Origin: CAZRSW01 sp964602845
GTDB lineage: Bacteria > Chloroflexota > Dehalococcoidia > Lucifugimonadales > UBA826
Length of the DNA stretch: 64,000 nt
Assembly (NCBI GenBank): GCA_964602845.1
Contig: CAZRSW010000009.1
Location: forward strand, 1-64,000
Direction: 5' to 3'
This document shows positions 35,981-45,449 of the stretch, piece by piece. The notes under the pieces were generated by a model. The model did no database searches and was not told the DNA's origin. It worked only from the letters and a program-made list of their open reading frames with translations. Made by a program: the position numbers and the translations under genes. The stretch's first letter is position 1. Each line of letters opens with the position of its first letter.

Positions 35981-36468
35981 AAAGCCAAGAGGTACTTCAA
36001 TACGGGAAAGATATTTTGGATTGCACCGGCGAACCCATCCTTAGACTTCCAGATGTAGTACGGGCCTCGGCTTCAGCGGTGATATTTGACGGCTTGGGTC
36101 AGGTGTTGTTACAGAAAAGATCGGATAATGCTTGGTGGGGATTACCCGGAGGGGCCATGGACCCAGGGGAATCATTTGACGACTGCGTCGTCCGTGAAGT
36201 TCTCGAAGAAACGGGACTTTTGGTAGAAATCAATTCACATGTCAAGACGTATTCAGATCCGAGGGATTATACATGTATTGTGTATCCGGATGGCAATCTT
36301 GTTCAATATGTGACGGCATTGTATATATGCGTAAAGCTTAGTGGATATTTGAAATTGTCGGAGGAAAGTACTGATATAGGTTATTTCCCCACCCATAATT
36401 TCCCCCCAAAAACCCTATGTTCTACTTATCTTCGGGTTCAGGATGCGACGAATCATCTATCCGATTAA
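35977..36468 (+). CDS. NUDIX hydrolase
   Basis: The 163-residue protein contains a complete Nudix box, GGAMDPGESFDDCVVREVLEETG (in pieces GGAMDPGES and REVLEETG, residues ~54-76), after WWGLPGG. The family hydrolyses nucleoside diphosphates linked to another group using Mg2+. It overlaps the methyltransferase gene by 4 bases (ATGA). The N-terminal 25 residues are additional and show no motif. Confidence 0.92.
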   Translation: MKSQEVLQYGKDILDCTGEPILRLPDVVRASASAVIFDGLGQVLLQKRSDNAWWGLPGGAMDPGESFDDCVVREVLEETGLLVEINSHVKTYSDPRDYTCIVYPDGNLVQYVTALYICVKLSGYLKLSEESTDIGYFPTHNFPPKTLCSTYLRVQDATNHLSD

Positions 36469-36483
36469 ATTGAGGACGGAGTT

Positions 36484-37005
36484 ATGGCTTTGAACTGGAA
36501 TAATGATCCTAATTTGAGCGACATGAGCGACAGGGACTACCTTACAGATATTATCCATTCGCTGACGGGAAAGATTTCTGATGATCCACAAACCTCCTCG
36601 AATTATTTCCTCAGGGGTAATGCTTATCTCGATTCTGGTAGGTATGAGGAAGGCATAATAGATTTTAGTAAGGTAATCGATTTGTGTCCCACGGACTCAG
36701 TAGCTCTAAATAATCGGGGCATATGTTATAGGTTGTTGAAAAACACGAAAAAGGCCATAAGTGATTTTACTCATGCGATATCGTTGAACCCACATTACAG
36801 AGATGCTTATAACAACCGAGGGCAATCCTATAGCGATCTGGGAGAATTTGATTTGGCAATAGACGACTATAGCAGAGCTATAGATTTGGACTCCAGATAT
36901 TGGTTTGCCTTTAATAATAGAGCTATTGCTTTGTGGGAAGTTGGTAGAAAAGATGAAGCGCTTTTAGACTATGAAATAGTCAGCAAAATTTTTGAATCGG
37001 AATGA
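36484..37005 (+). CDS. Tetratricopeptide repeat protein
   Basis: The 173-residue soluble protein has three consecutive TPR units (residues ~37-140), visible as FLRGNAYLDSGRYEEGIIDF, ALNNRGICYRLLKNTKKAIS and AYNNRGQSYSDLGEFDLAID, and a partial fourth (AFNNRAIALWEVGRKDEALL). It is a protein-interaction scaffold. The ATG follows GGACGGAG and lies 15 bases after the Nudix gene, closing the operon. Confidence 0.88.
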   Translation: MALNWNNDPNLSDMSDRDYLTDIIHSLTGKISDDPQTSSNYFLRGNAYLDSGRYEEGIIDFSKVIDLCPTDSVALNNRGICYRLLKNTKKAISDFTHAISLNPHYRDAYNNRGQSYSDLGEFDLAIDDYSRAIDLDSRYWFAFNNRAIALWEVGRKDEALLDYEIVSKIFESE

Positions 37006-37135
37006 AACTCCTGATCTTTGGAACGGGAATATAGTTAGAATGTACCTGTGTTTAGTAACGAAACGTAAGGGTGAAGTATTCTTCAAGACTAACGTCGGTA
37101 TTCATGGGATGACACATATGTGGAGTGTAGATAAA

Positions 37136-38131
37136 TTACAGGTTATCTGACAGATAAATACCATTGGATGCTGCAGCTTGTAGCGCGATCTCTGCCTTTA
37201 TCACGGGAGGGCCTTCCTTTGTTAAGGTGAGGTTTGCAGTGTCCCCAACCCTTACTATGATGGAACGTTCCCCGTCCAGTGCAATTGTGCATGGCTTGTG
37301 CCGTACTTCAAGCGTCTCAAGCATGTTCATTCGGTTGACATATTTCACGTGGACTCGTTCTAATTCCCCTGGGATTACCGGTGCGAGCACATATCTATCG
37401 TTATAATCCTCTGATAATCCTATGTGTAGCCCGCTTTCATCGGTAGTTGATATAGGGTCGATCAATCCCCCGATGGAAGAAAGACCGATACTGTGAGGAC
37501 TTGCAATAGCAAGGTATAGCTCTCGAACTGATGCGATGTTCCATATAGCCCGTGATCCTACGAATCTTTCTGAAGAAATTGCCACGTCTACAAGAGCTAC
37601 ATCACACGGGGCATCATTCTTATCGACGACGATTTTCTTGGCCTTATACGTGCATAATTTGGCTGACACTTTATTACTGGCTATACAACCGGCGGCCATT
37701 CCAGCCAAAGTGCCTTCAAGAGCCGTGGGAAACACGTTATTAGTTCCGGTTGATAGTGGCATCAATGGTATTTCACAAGTTCCCAGCGCGACAGCACGAT
37801 TAGTACCGTCACCTCCTAAAGTTATAATAACTTTGGCACCTTGTTTAGCCATCAGGTTAGCTGAGTTAACTGTGTCGGTTTCATTGTTCAAGATTGGAAT
37901 GTCAAGGTAAGACATCTCTACATCTGTGTTTGAAAGTAGAGCAGCGTTGCGCAGCAGCTGACCTGAATCTGGCATTCCAAGTATTTTGGACACGCCGCTT
38001 GCCGTTAAGCCGTTTATTACTCTGGCCAAGATGTTAATTTTTTCCTGGTTTGAGACAAAGCGGCTTTGGGAAACAAGACGACGGATGTCTTTACCCGCAG
38101 ATGGATTTGCTATTATACCGACTGTAGACAC
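37136..38131 (-). CDS. ATP-NAD kinase family protein (AcoX-like)
   Basis: The start is placed at GTG 38131, just before TVGIIANPSAGKDI; the frame is open to a TTG at 38188, and no good Shine-Dalgarno favours either. The ~331-residue protein has the nucleotide-kinase motif IITLGGDGTNRAVALG and LSTGTNNVFPTALEG, followed by a beta-rich C-terminal part (IALDGERSIIVRVG). It is the AcoX branch of the NAD kinase superfamily, associated elsewhere with acetoin catabolism, but the natural substrate is uncertain. A TATAAT on its strand lies about 25 bases upstream of the start. Confidence 0.82.
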   Translation of the reverse strand: MSTVGIIANPSAGKDIRRLVSQSRFVSNQEKINILARVINGLTASGVSKILGMPDSGQLLRNAALLSNTDVEMSYLDIPILNNETDTVNSANLMAKQGAKVIITLGGDGTNRAVALGTCEIPLMPLSTGTNNVFPTALEGTLAGMAAGCIASNKVSAKLCTYKAKKIVVDKNDAPCDVALVDVAISSERFVGSRAIWNIASVRELYLAIASPHSIGLSSIGGLIDPISTTDESGLHIGLSEDYNDRYVLAPVIPGELERVHVKYVNRMNMLETLEVRHKPCTIALDGERSIIVRVGDTANLTLTKEGPPVIKAEIALQAAASNGIYLSDNL

Positions 38132-38248
38132 GATGTAAAAATAAACTGCCTGATTATAATATATGTCATTATAACGGTATTCTTGCAAAATAGATCGACT
38201 ATAGGCATTTAAATTTGAAATATGCCGGACTGGTTTGGGTGAAGACTG

Positions 38249-38926
38249 ATGGTTATAGACGGTAATGATGGGATGAAATTGGTTAAGGATGTATCAGACG
38301 CTCTTTTTGATGTTTATGGAGAGATTGTCTGGGTTCCCAGGTATAACGCTATTGAGGAATTAGTTTATACAATTCTTTCTCAGCATACATCTGATATTAA
38401 TTCCGAGAGAGCTTTCCGGACTTTGATGGAAGTATATGGTGACGTGGGAATGATAGCGGACGCTGACGTATCAGATATAGAGAAGGCTATTGAAAAAGGT
38501 GGTTTGGCTAAACAGAAAGCACCCAGGATAAAGAACGTATTAAATCAAATCAGAAAGGAAATCGGGTCCTTCGATCTGTCTTTTCTTGCAGAAATGCCAT
38601 TATCGGAATCTAAAGCCTGGTTGACTCGTTTACATGGAGTTGGCCCAAAAACTGCGGCGATAATTTTATGTTTCTCTTTTGGACTGCCTGCTATGCCTGT
38701 TGATACACACATTTACCGCGTTTCTCAGAGAATTGGGTTGATAGCTAAGGAAGTCTCTGCTGAGGCCGCGCACGATTTATTGGAAACTATCATTCCACCT
38801 GAGGAAATATTTCAGTTTCACATGTTTTTGATAAAACATGGTAGGGATACTTGTAAGGCGAGAAAGCCTAGGTGCGCGTCTTGTTGTTTGAAAGGGGCAT
38901 GTCCGTCGGCTGGATCATTTGGGTAA
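38249..38926 (+). CDS. nth: Endonuclease III (DNA glycosylase/AP lyase)
   Basis: The 225-residue HhH-GPD protein has LSQHTSDINSERAF, LHGVGPKTAAIILCF with the catalytic Lys, PVDTHIYRVSQRIG with the catalytic Asp, and a C-terminal 4Fe-4S site of the form C-x6-C-x2-C-x5-C (residues ~201-217). It excises oxidised pyrimidines. Met9 (38273) is an alternative start. It is divergent from the NAD-kinase-like gene. Confidence 0.95.
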   Translation: MVIDGNDGMKLVKDVSDALFDVYGEIVWVPRYNAIEELVYTILSQHTSDINSERAFRTLMEVYGDVGMIADADVSDIEKAIEKGGLAKQKAPRIKNVLNQIRKEIGSFDLSFLAEMPLSESKAWLTRLHGVGPKTAAIILCFSFGLPAMPVDTHIYRVSQRIGLIAKEVSAEAAHDLLETIIPPEEIFQFHMFLIKHGRDTCKARKPRCASCCLKGACPSAGSFG

Positions 38927-39003
38927 CTATAAACAGCCTAGTATGATGTTTTGCATATTATACTATTGATTAGTTTATTTAGAACCGCAGAAGAGAGGAT
39001 AAT

Positions 39004-40035
39004 ATGAAAGTTGGGATTCTAAATGTTACCGGTTACGCTGGGGCTGAGCTTGCGCGGATTTTGGCCAGGCATAGCGAAGTGGAAATTAGTTGTGTAACTG
39101 GAAGGAGCTCCGCTGGGAAGAATTTAGGGGAGATATTTCCTCACTTATCTTCTCTGGATCTAACGATCATGCCTGAGTTAGATGGTAGTCTGGACTTCGT
39201 TTTTTCCGCTCTACCTCATGCGGCAAGCGCGGCGGCTTTGGTTGACTTACTAAGTGATGGGATAAAGGCAGTTGATATTAGTGCCGATTTTAGGCTTCGA
39301 GATGTTCACACCTATGAGAAATGGTATGGGGTTGAGCATTTCTGCCCTAAATATATAGAGAAGAGTGTATACGGGTTGACTGAGATCTACAGAGAAGATA
39401 TAGCCGAAACGCAGTTGGTAGCGAACCCGGGTTGTTATCCCACAGCGAGTATTTTGGGATTGGCACCGGTAATTTCTGAAAATCTTATAGAACCTGAAGT
39501 TATCGTGGATGCTAAATCTGGGGTTTCGGGTGCTGGTAGGGGATTGTCATTGAAGACTCATTATTCGGAGGTCAATGAGAGTGTAAGTGCATATGGCCTT
39601 GACGGTCATCGACATATGCCGGAAATCGCGCAGGAATTGTCAGTATTAGGAAACTATGAAGTGAATTTAACATTTGTGCCCCATCTCATACCGATGGTTA
39701 GAGGAATTCTAGCTACGTCGTATGGGTTTTTGAAGGAGGATGTATTTTTGGGTAGTGATGACATAAATGAAAGTCTTCATCACCTGTATGAAGACTTTTT
39801 TAAGGACGATGCATTTGTAAAAATTGTTGACACGCCCCCAGCGACAAAACAGACATTGGGCAATAACAACTGTCTTATCTATCCCACGGTCGATATTTCC
39901 CATAGAAGGTTGGTTGTTGTGAGCTGTTTGGACAATCTTGTGAAGGGTGCCGCCGGGCAGGCGGTGCAAAACATGAATGTTATGAACCAATTCCCGGAAG
40001 ATTTAGGTATTAGCCAATTGGCGATTTATCCGTAA
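39004..40035 (+). CDS. argC: N-acetyl-gamma-glutamyl-phosphate reductase
   Basis: The 343-residue protein has an N-terminal NADP fold (VGILNVTGYAGAELARIL), SALPHAASA, SADFRLRD, the catalytic cysteine motif ANPGCYPTASILGL (residues ~139-152), DAKSGVSGAGRG and VPHLIPMVRGI. It reduces N-acetylglutamyl phosphate in arginine synthesis. It is the last clear housekeeping gene before tRNA-Glu and the scaffold gap. No argJ or argB follows within the visible contig. Confidence 0.97.
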   Translation: MKVGILNVTGYAGAELARILARHSEVEISCVTGRSSAGKNLGEIFPHLSSLDLTIMPELDGSLDFVFSALPHAASAAALVDLLSDGIKAVDISADFRLRDVHTYEKWYGVEHFCPKYIEKSVYGLTEIYREDIAETQLVANPGCYPTASILGLAPVISENLIEPEVIVDAKSGVSGAGRGLSLKTHYSEVNESVSAYGLDGHRHMPEIAQELSVLGNYEVNLTFVPHLIPMVRGILATSYGFLKEDVFLGSDDINESLHHLYEDFFKDDAFVKIVDTPPATKQTLGNNNCLIYPTVDISHRRLVVVSCLDNLVKGAAGQAVQNMNVMNQFPEDLGISQLAIYP

Positions 40036-40133
40036 GAATACGAGCAAAAAAAGAAACAAATTGATTGCGGGATATGTGTTTGAACACGTAAAATGTGTAA
40101 GTTGTTCTTTTTGTGTTAGTTCATATGTAAATT

Positions 40134-40209
40134 GGCCCCATCGTCTAGCGGTCTAGGACGTCGGCCTTTCAAGCCGGAAACACGGGTTCGATTCCCGTTG
40201 GGGTCACCA
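40134..40209 (+). tRNA. tRNA-Glu (anticodon UUC)
   Basis: GGCCCCA (40134-40140) pairs with TGGGGTC (40199-40205), with one G-U pair. The anticodon stem CGGCC/GGCCG-type arm encloses CTTTCAA with TTC. The T-loop is GTTCGATTC. The CCA end (40207-40209) is encoded, unlike in the tRNA-Leu here. The contig breaks 11 bases later. Confidence 0.95.
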
Positions 40210-40219
40210 TTGCATTTCC

Positions 40220-40319
40220 NNNNNNNNNNNNNNNNNNNNNNNNNNNNNNNNNNNNNNNNNNNNNNNNNNNNNNNNNNNNNNNNNNNNNNNNNNNNNNNNN
40301 NNNNNNNNNNNNNNNNNNN
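40220..40319. other. Scaffold gap of 100 N, true length unknown
   Basis: A run of exactly 100 N. Unlike the first gap, the flanks share no sequence that I can see, so genuine bases are probably missing between tRNA-Glu and the remnant that follows. Confidence 0.95.
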
Positions 40320-40331
40320 AGAAAATACTGA

Positions 40332-40547
40332 CTAGGACGGAGTAGTCGCTACCACATAACAGCAGCTGCTCACCGTAACCACTCCATACAACACCGCACC
40401 AGATACCATCTCTTCTCTGGTGAATTCAGCCATCGTCTAGCCCTTAAATCCGTCAGGCAATCTTGCGTTACACAGGTTGGCATTAGTCAGGTTAGTACCC
40501 TTGAGGTTGGCACCATATAGGTTGGCTTCTGTGAGATTAGAATAATC
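40332..40547 (-). pseudogene. Pentapeptide-repeat remnants behind the enolase gene
   Basis: Directly after the TAA of the enolase-family gene (40548) the same frame continues for 36 codons to TAG (40437-40439). It reads as pentapeptide repeats (NLTEA NLYGA NLKGT NLTNA NLCNA) ending in RLPDGFKG, a usual tail for this family. Three bases further, an ATG (40433) opens a 33-codon frame beginning MAEFTREEM, like the N-terminus of pentapeptide proteins, but lacking repeats. Pentapeptide proteins form right-handed beta helices. These pieces look like decayed fragments at the edge of the accessory region. Confidence 0.55.
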
Positions 40548-41597
40548 TTAAGGCAGCAAATCTTTATTGACAGTGACGCCAAAACCTGGTTCCTCGGACG
40601 GCATGATCACACCATTGATTGCAGATGCTTCACCTATCCACAGATCATCTTTTGCGGCGTTCCGACTGCCAGGTAATACTTCCGCCAAATTTGCACAAGA
40701 CGACGCAGCAATCAAGTGTAAACCCCACACTTCTCCTCCTCGGTGCGGTACGACGGGAATCCCGTGCTCCTGTGCTATTTCAAGAATCCGTAATCCTGCG
40801 GTTATGCCTCCACACCATGTAATGTCGGGCTGCCAAATATCCAGGGCCCCGGCGTCAGCCAGGTTTTTGAAGCCATGATGAGTGAACTCGTGCTCACCCC
40901 CGGATATCAGGATTGGATTTACCATTGGCCTCAACTCGGATTGTCCTATTAAATCATCGGGAGTAAGGACGTCTTCAAACCAATATATGTTGTAATTCTT
41001 GAGGTGATCGGCCATCTTGATGGTAACCTCACGGTTCCAAGTCATATAGGTGTCGATCATGAGAAGTGCGTTCTGGCCCATTAATTTTCGAGCCTTTTCT
41101 GATCGTTCTATAGCAACCTCATAGTCGACGTCTGATGTCCATGTTTGTGAAAATTTGTGGGCAGTAAAACCCATGGCTCGATACCATTCAGGATCGGCGC
41201 CGGTAGCATATGCACGAATACCCTCTTTCTGACGTGGGCCAATCATCTTGTACACGGGGGTTCCTTCTGCCCTTGCAAGTAGATCCCAAATAGCTAGATC
41301 GACCCCGCTAATTGCCATAATGGCTATACCTTTTCTACCATAGGGTATAGAGTGAGAATATAACGTGTCCCAAAGTTTGGCTATGTCATCGACGGAATCT
41401 ATTTCCTTGTCCACAATTAATTCGGATAAGTGCCCGTTGACCACTTCAACAGCGGCTCTGCCGCCCCCACCATAGCCATACCCAGATATCCCTACATCTG
41501 TGTCGACTCTGACTACTATCTGCCATAAGTGAGTTCTCCAAGATGGAACTACGTTCCGGTAGTTTGGGTAAACCGCAGTTATATTGACAATTTTCAT
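40548..41597 (-). CDS. Enolase-superfamily sugar-acid dehydratase (mandelate racemase/rhamnonate dehydratase-like)
   Basis: The 349-residue protein has an enolase N-terminal capping domain (residues ~1-120) and a TIM barrel. The metal ligands are visible as LMIDTYM, WFEDVL and SGGEHEF, and the general base His in VVPHRGGEVWG, the arrangement of L-rhamnonate dehydratase and relatives. It probably dehydrates an aldonic acid. The family is expanded in SAR202-type Chloroflexota, which fits the window. It is divergent from the DUF1800 gene at 41856. The ATG at 41597 has AAGGAAAAA-like sequence upstream. Confidence 0.9.
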   Translation of the reverse strand: MKIVNITAVYPNYRNVVPSWRTHLWQIVVRVDTDVGISGYGYGGGGRAAVEVVNGHLSELIVDKEIDSVDDIAKLWDTLYSHSIPYGRKGIAIMAISGVDLAIWDLLARAEGTPVYKMIGPRQKEGIRAYATGADPEWYRAMGFTAHKFSQTWTSDVDYEVAIERSEKARKLMGQNALLMIDTYMTWNREVTIKMADHLKNYNIYWFEDVLTPDDLIGQSELRPMVNPILISGGEHEFTHHGFKNLADAGALDIWQPDITWCGGITAGLRILEIAQEHGIPVVPHRGGEVWGLHLIAASSCANLAEVLPGSRNAAKDDLWIGEASAINGVIMPSEEPGFGVTVNKDLLP

Positions 41598-41855
41598 GAA
41601 AGTTTTTCCTTTTGTGCCGCCAGTTTACCTTGGAATTAGGGAATGATGTTAATCGAATTAAGATTCATTGGAAACATTGACTTAGTTGATGTGTTTCTCT
41701 CGTCTATATGCCTTGAAATAAGTCTCCCGACGGAATTGCAGTATTGAGGATATTAGTGAATAATTACCCTAGGAAAAGATATTGCCCAATATACGCTGTG
41801 GTTGACTAATAGAGGTAGGGTTATAGTAAATCTATAGCCGGGCCTGAGGAGGGTT

Positions 41856-43298
41856 ATGCAAATGAAAGAAGACATGTTACTTATGGCTCATTTAATGAGG
41901 CGGGCTGCTTTTGGAGCAACGAAAAATGAATTAGAGGCACATCTATCTGATGGGTACGGAGAAACTGTGGAGTCGTTATTGAACGTGGGGAATGCCAACT
42001 CATTGGCTGACCATATGATAAGGAGATATCATCCAGACCATTCGGCTACTCATGACAATACAGGAGCTGCATCTTACTGGCTTTATAAACTTGTATCCAG
42101 TGACGAGCCGCTCAGAGAGAAAATGGGGCTATTTTGGCACAGAATATTTGCGACAGGCTATGCCAAGGTTACAAATGGACGACCGCTAACTGATCAGCTA
42201 AATATGTTTAGAACCCACGGTATGGGCAATTTTAGAAATTTATTGATGGAACTTTCCAAGAATCCTGCCATGATTATTTGGTTGGATAACATCGACAATC
42301 ATAATGGTGCTATTAATGAAAATTATGGAAGGGAATTGTTAGAGCTCTTCTCGTTGGGTGTGGGTAATTATACGGAAGAAGACATAAAAGAATGTGCAAG
42401 AGCCTTTACAGGTTGGACCGTTGCCAATGCGGATTACACTAAGCAACTTGCGGTTCGAAATTCCATTTGGCCGTATGGAAAATTGGATTGGAGGTTTGAA
42501 TTTGTTGAGGATGATCATGATGATGGTGTGAAAACTTTTTTGGGAGAGACAGGAAATTTCGATGGTGGGGACATCATAGATATTATCTGTCGACAACCAG
42601 CGACGGCTCATTTTCTTGCGAGGCATCTGTATCACTATTTTGTGGCTGATGAGCCACCGGTTCCCCAATGGCCCTATCGAGAACCTAGAGATGCTGAAGC
42701 GATTGATATTATGAAGAAAGCTTACTTTGATAGTGGCTACGAAATTGGAGCAATGTTGAGGGCGATGTTTAATGCTGATTTCTTTAAAGCTGAGGATATT
42801 AGATACGCTAAGGTCAAGAGTCCTTGTGAACTAGTGACAGGTGTTTTGAGGATGACTGGAGAGTTTAAGCAACCCAGGATAGAGATCTCAGAGCGGAATA
42901 ATGAAATCACCTATATGGGTCAACAGTTATTTAATCCCCCCTCCGTGGAAGGTTGGCATGAGGGTCTTGAGTGGATAGACACCGGATCGTTTACAGAGAG
43001 GATTAATTTTGCTTCTAGTCGCCTTGGAGATAATGGAAATCCCGGTATCCGGTCTATTATTGACAGGGTTGTTGATGGGCAGACAGGCAATCTTGAAGCC
43101 GAGCACTATGTGGATAAATGCCTTGATGAACTTGGATGTTTGGAAACCTCAACAGACACGAGAGAGACTTTGATGCAATTCGTGGAAGAAAATGGATTGC
43201 CTGAGCTTAACCTACCAGAGGACCGGGAATTGGTAGTCGCAGGGGTGTCGGCTGTTTTGGGCGTTGTTGGAGCAATTCCAGAATTTCAACGAGGGTAG
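41856..43298 (+). CDS. DUF1800 family protein, first copy
   Basis: The 480-residue protein shows the DUF1800 pattern: AHLMRRAAFGATKNELE (residues ~9-25), KMGLFWHRIFATGYAK, NPAMIIWLDNIDNHNG, NYGRELLELFSLGVGNYTEEDIKE, CARAFTGWTV and LFNPPSVEGWHEG. Family members are usually exported and encoded beside DUF1501 proteins; the function is unknown. No signal peptide is present here. The ATG follows GAGGAGGG. It is followed 59 bases later by an NHL-repeat gene, a pair repeated at 52914-55411, where the proteins align along their lengths. Confidence 0.9.
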   Translation: MQMKEDMLLMAHLMRRAAFGATKNELEAHLSDGYGETVESLLNVGNANSLADHMIRRYHPDHSATHDNTGAASYWLYKLVSSDEPLREKMGLFWHRIFATGYAKVTNGRPLTDQLNMFRTHGMGNFRNLLMELSKNPAMIIWLDNIDNHNGAINENYGRELLELFSLGVGNYTEEDIKECARAFTGWTVANADYTKQLAVRNSIWPYGKLDWRFEFVEDDHDDGVKTFLGETGNFDGGDIIDIICRQPATAHFLARHLYHYFVADEPPVPQWPYREPRDAEAIDIMKKAYFDSGYEIGAMLRAMFNADFFKAEDIRYAKVKSPCELVTGVLRMTGEFKQPRIEISERNNEITYMGQQLFNPPSVEGWHEGLEWIDTGSFTERINFASSRLGDNGNPGIRSIIDRVVDGQTGNLEAEHYVDKCLDELGCLETSTDTRETLMQFVEENGLPELNLPEDRELVVAGVSAVLGVVGAIPEFQRG

Positions 43299-43357
43299 GT
43301 AACCGATAGGATTCTTGAATATTTGAACCTTGGGGATGTAATTAAGGGGATTTTGGT

Positions 43358-44398
43358 ATGACTAGCCAGACCGAGACGAAAGGACGATCTGATTTTCTAA
43401 AGTATAGTCACACCATTGGGTTGTGTGTCATGGAAGGGCGTGGATTTATGTTTCCCGTCGATACTGCTATCACACCCTCCGGGAGAATGCATACAGTTAG
43501 CCGTGCATTCGGTCCCGTTGGCTCTCATCAACTTAGAGTGACGATGTATGACACGGATAGTACGTTTTATGGTGTATATGGTGGATTTGGGGATGAAATA
43601 GGGAAATTTAAGTGGCCAGCGTCGATAGAATCTGATTCAGATGGGAACCTTTATATTAGTGATGAGCAATGTCATAAGATAAATGTCTATAACGGGGAAG
43701 GAAAACCTATTGCAAGGTGGGGAGACTACGGAAGTGAATTCGGTCAGATGAATGGTCCCAGCGGGATTGCTTTCGATTCTGATGACAACATCTTGGTGTG
43801 CGATCAGCTGAATAACAGGATACAGAAGTTTACCAAGGATGGGGAATTTCTGGACTGCTTTGGGAGCTCTAGTGTGGATTCCGAACAATTGTCTCTACCA
43901 TGGGGTATAACTGTTTCCTCTAATGGAGAAACCTACATTGCGGATTGGGGTAATGATCGAATCTGCAAATATTCTCAAGATGGTACATTCTTGGATTCGT
44001 TTGGCTCAGCTGGTTCTGAAGATGGACAATTCATTAAGCCGGCTGGCATCGCTGTTGATAATGACGGTTTTATGTATGTCGCGGATTGGGGTAATGAAAG
44101 GGTTCAGGTGCTAGATCCAAAAGGTAACTGTATTGACAACATCCGTGGCGAGGCAACGATATCGGTATGGGGACAGGAATTTTTAGATTCTAATTATGAG
44201 GAAGCGGAGCCTCGGTCTAGATCCAATTTGGAGCCAGACATATCTTTGTTTGATGGCGATCCTCATACGGAATCGGCCCACACAGAAAAATTGTTTTGGG
44301 GACCCACCTCAGTGAAACTCGATGAAAATGGCAAATTATATGTCACCGAAAGCAATAGACATAGGATTCAAATCTACAATAAATCAAGTAATACGTAG
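43358..44398 (+). CDS. NHL-repeat beta-propeller protein, partner of the first DUF1800 gene
   Basis: The 346-residue protein has about six NHL blades, such as GPSGIAFDSDDNILVCDQLNNRIQKF, LPWGITVSSNGETYIADWGNDRI and KPAGIAVDNDGFMYVADWGNERVQVL. Between the last blades (residues ~265-310) lies an inserted acidic segment beginning IRGEATISVWGQEFLDSN, also present in the paralogue at 54407. No signal peptide is seen. NHL propellers usually serve for protein or ligand binding, and some are lyases. It lies in tandem with DUF1800. The 211 bases after it, to the convergent MBL gene, hold no clear feature. Confidence 0.88.
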   Translation: MTSQTETKGRSDFLKYSHTIGLCVMEGRGFMFPVDTAITPSGRMHTVSRAFGPVGSHQLRVTMYDTDSTFYGVYGGFGDEIGKFKWPASIESDSDGNLYISDEQCHKINVYNGEGKPIARWGDYGSEFGQMNGPSGIAFDSDDNILVCDQLNNRIQKFTKDGEFLDCFGSSSVDSEQLSLPWGITVSSNGETYIADWGNDRICKYSQDGTFLDSFGSAGSEDGQFIKPAGIAVDNDGFMYVADWGNERVQVLDPKGNCIDNIRGEATISVWGQEFLDSNYEEAEPRSRSNLEPDISLFDGDPHTESAHTEKLFWGPTSVKLDENGKLYVTESNRHRIQIYNKSSNT

Positions 44399-44609
44399 TT
44401 TTATCTTAAGTGCACTACGGTCTTGTACCAGTAACCACACCATTTATCGTCGGTTCACTAGCGGTTATAAAAGAAGATTCGTCAGAAGCAGCTAAAGAAG
44501 AGCGATGCAGCGTCCATCTTAGTAACTAAGCTGACTAAATGATATCTAACTTACACGTGACCCCGGTCAAACGGAATTAATAGTAGCGGGGATCGCATAC
44601 CTGTCATGC

Positions 44610-45449
44610 CTAGGCCACAAACCACCTAGGCTTGCCGTGTTGCATGCTAATTTTCCCAAAGTGCTCATCAGTGTGGAAGTGGGGAACCGCTAGAATCATG
44701 TCGCCGGATATGGCCCTTTTGATCAGTTCCATGCGGCTCGCCTCACTGGCGGCTTTATCTACGTCTATGCCCACACTCCAAGAGGGCTCTTGTATTTGTA
44801 CCTTGCTATGGAATACATCTCCAGTGATTGCCCCTTTTGTCCCCGCAGAATCCAAGAGAAAAACCATGTGTCCAGGGGTGTGGCCAGGAGTTATCATGGC
44901 GGTGATCTCATTAGTGATCGAATCCCCGTCGTCAAACAGGTCCAGTAACGAAATATTTTCCAGAGGGATCACATTTTCGGACACCCAAGGAGCATTAACA
45001 AGATTTTCAGGTTTTGTGAAATGCTCCCAATCTATCCTAGGGACTAGATATCTAGCGTTAGGAAAATATGGTTTAGGAGGAGCACTCTTTAGATCGAGAT
45101 TCCAACCTACGTGATCAATATGTAGGTGGCTATGTATGACGGCATCTATTTCAGAGGGCGTAACACCTACTCTTTTGAGTTCATTCATTAGATTGCCCTT
45201 TTTGTTACCGCGGCTTGGGTGAGGACCTGGTCCGATACCAGTATCTATAAGAATAGTTTTGCTATCACTCCTTGCGAGAAAGCAACCGTAGTACAACTGG
45301 ATTTTACCCTTGGCTAAGATGTCATATTTGTAAGGTTCCCATTCGCTGTGATGGACATCTGGGAAGAATGATTCAGTCGGCATTGCCGGGGGTATCATGT
45401 CAAGCAGAGCGATTATATCTATGTTCCCGACACGTATTGTTTCCTGCAT
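44610..45449 (-). CDS. MBL-fold metallo-hydrolase
   Basis: The 279-residue protein has the metal motif HSHLHIDH (residues 106-113), TPGHTPGHMVF, GDVFHSK and HFHTDEHFG, and a LIDTGIGPG segment before them. This is the lactonase/glyoxalase-like branch of the metallo-beta-lactamase fold, with two metal ions. No signal peptide is present, so it acts in the cytoplasm, perhaps opening a lactone formed in sugar-acid oxidation; this is inference from the neighbouring dehydratase. Confidence 0.9.
   Translation of the reverse strand: MQETIRVGNIDIIALLDMIPPAMPTESFFPDVHHSEWEPYKYDILAKGKIQLYYGCFLARSDSKTILIDTGIGPGPHPSRGNKKGNLMNELKRVGVTPSEIDAVIHSHLHIDHVGWNLDLKSAPPKPYFPNARYLVPRIDWEHFTKPENLVNAPWVSENVIPLENISLLDLFDDGDSITNEITAMITPGHTPGHMVFLLDSAGTKGAITGDVFHSKVQIQEPSWSVGIDVDKAASEASRMELIKRAISGDMILAVPHFHTDEHFGKISMQHGKPRWFVA

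Noticed and set aside
44399..44609. Short open frame after the first NHL gene (about 44407-44529)
   Set aside because: A plausible-looking peptide but no ribosome-binding site, family motif or match that I can recognise.
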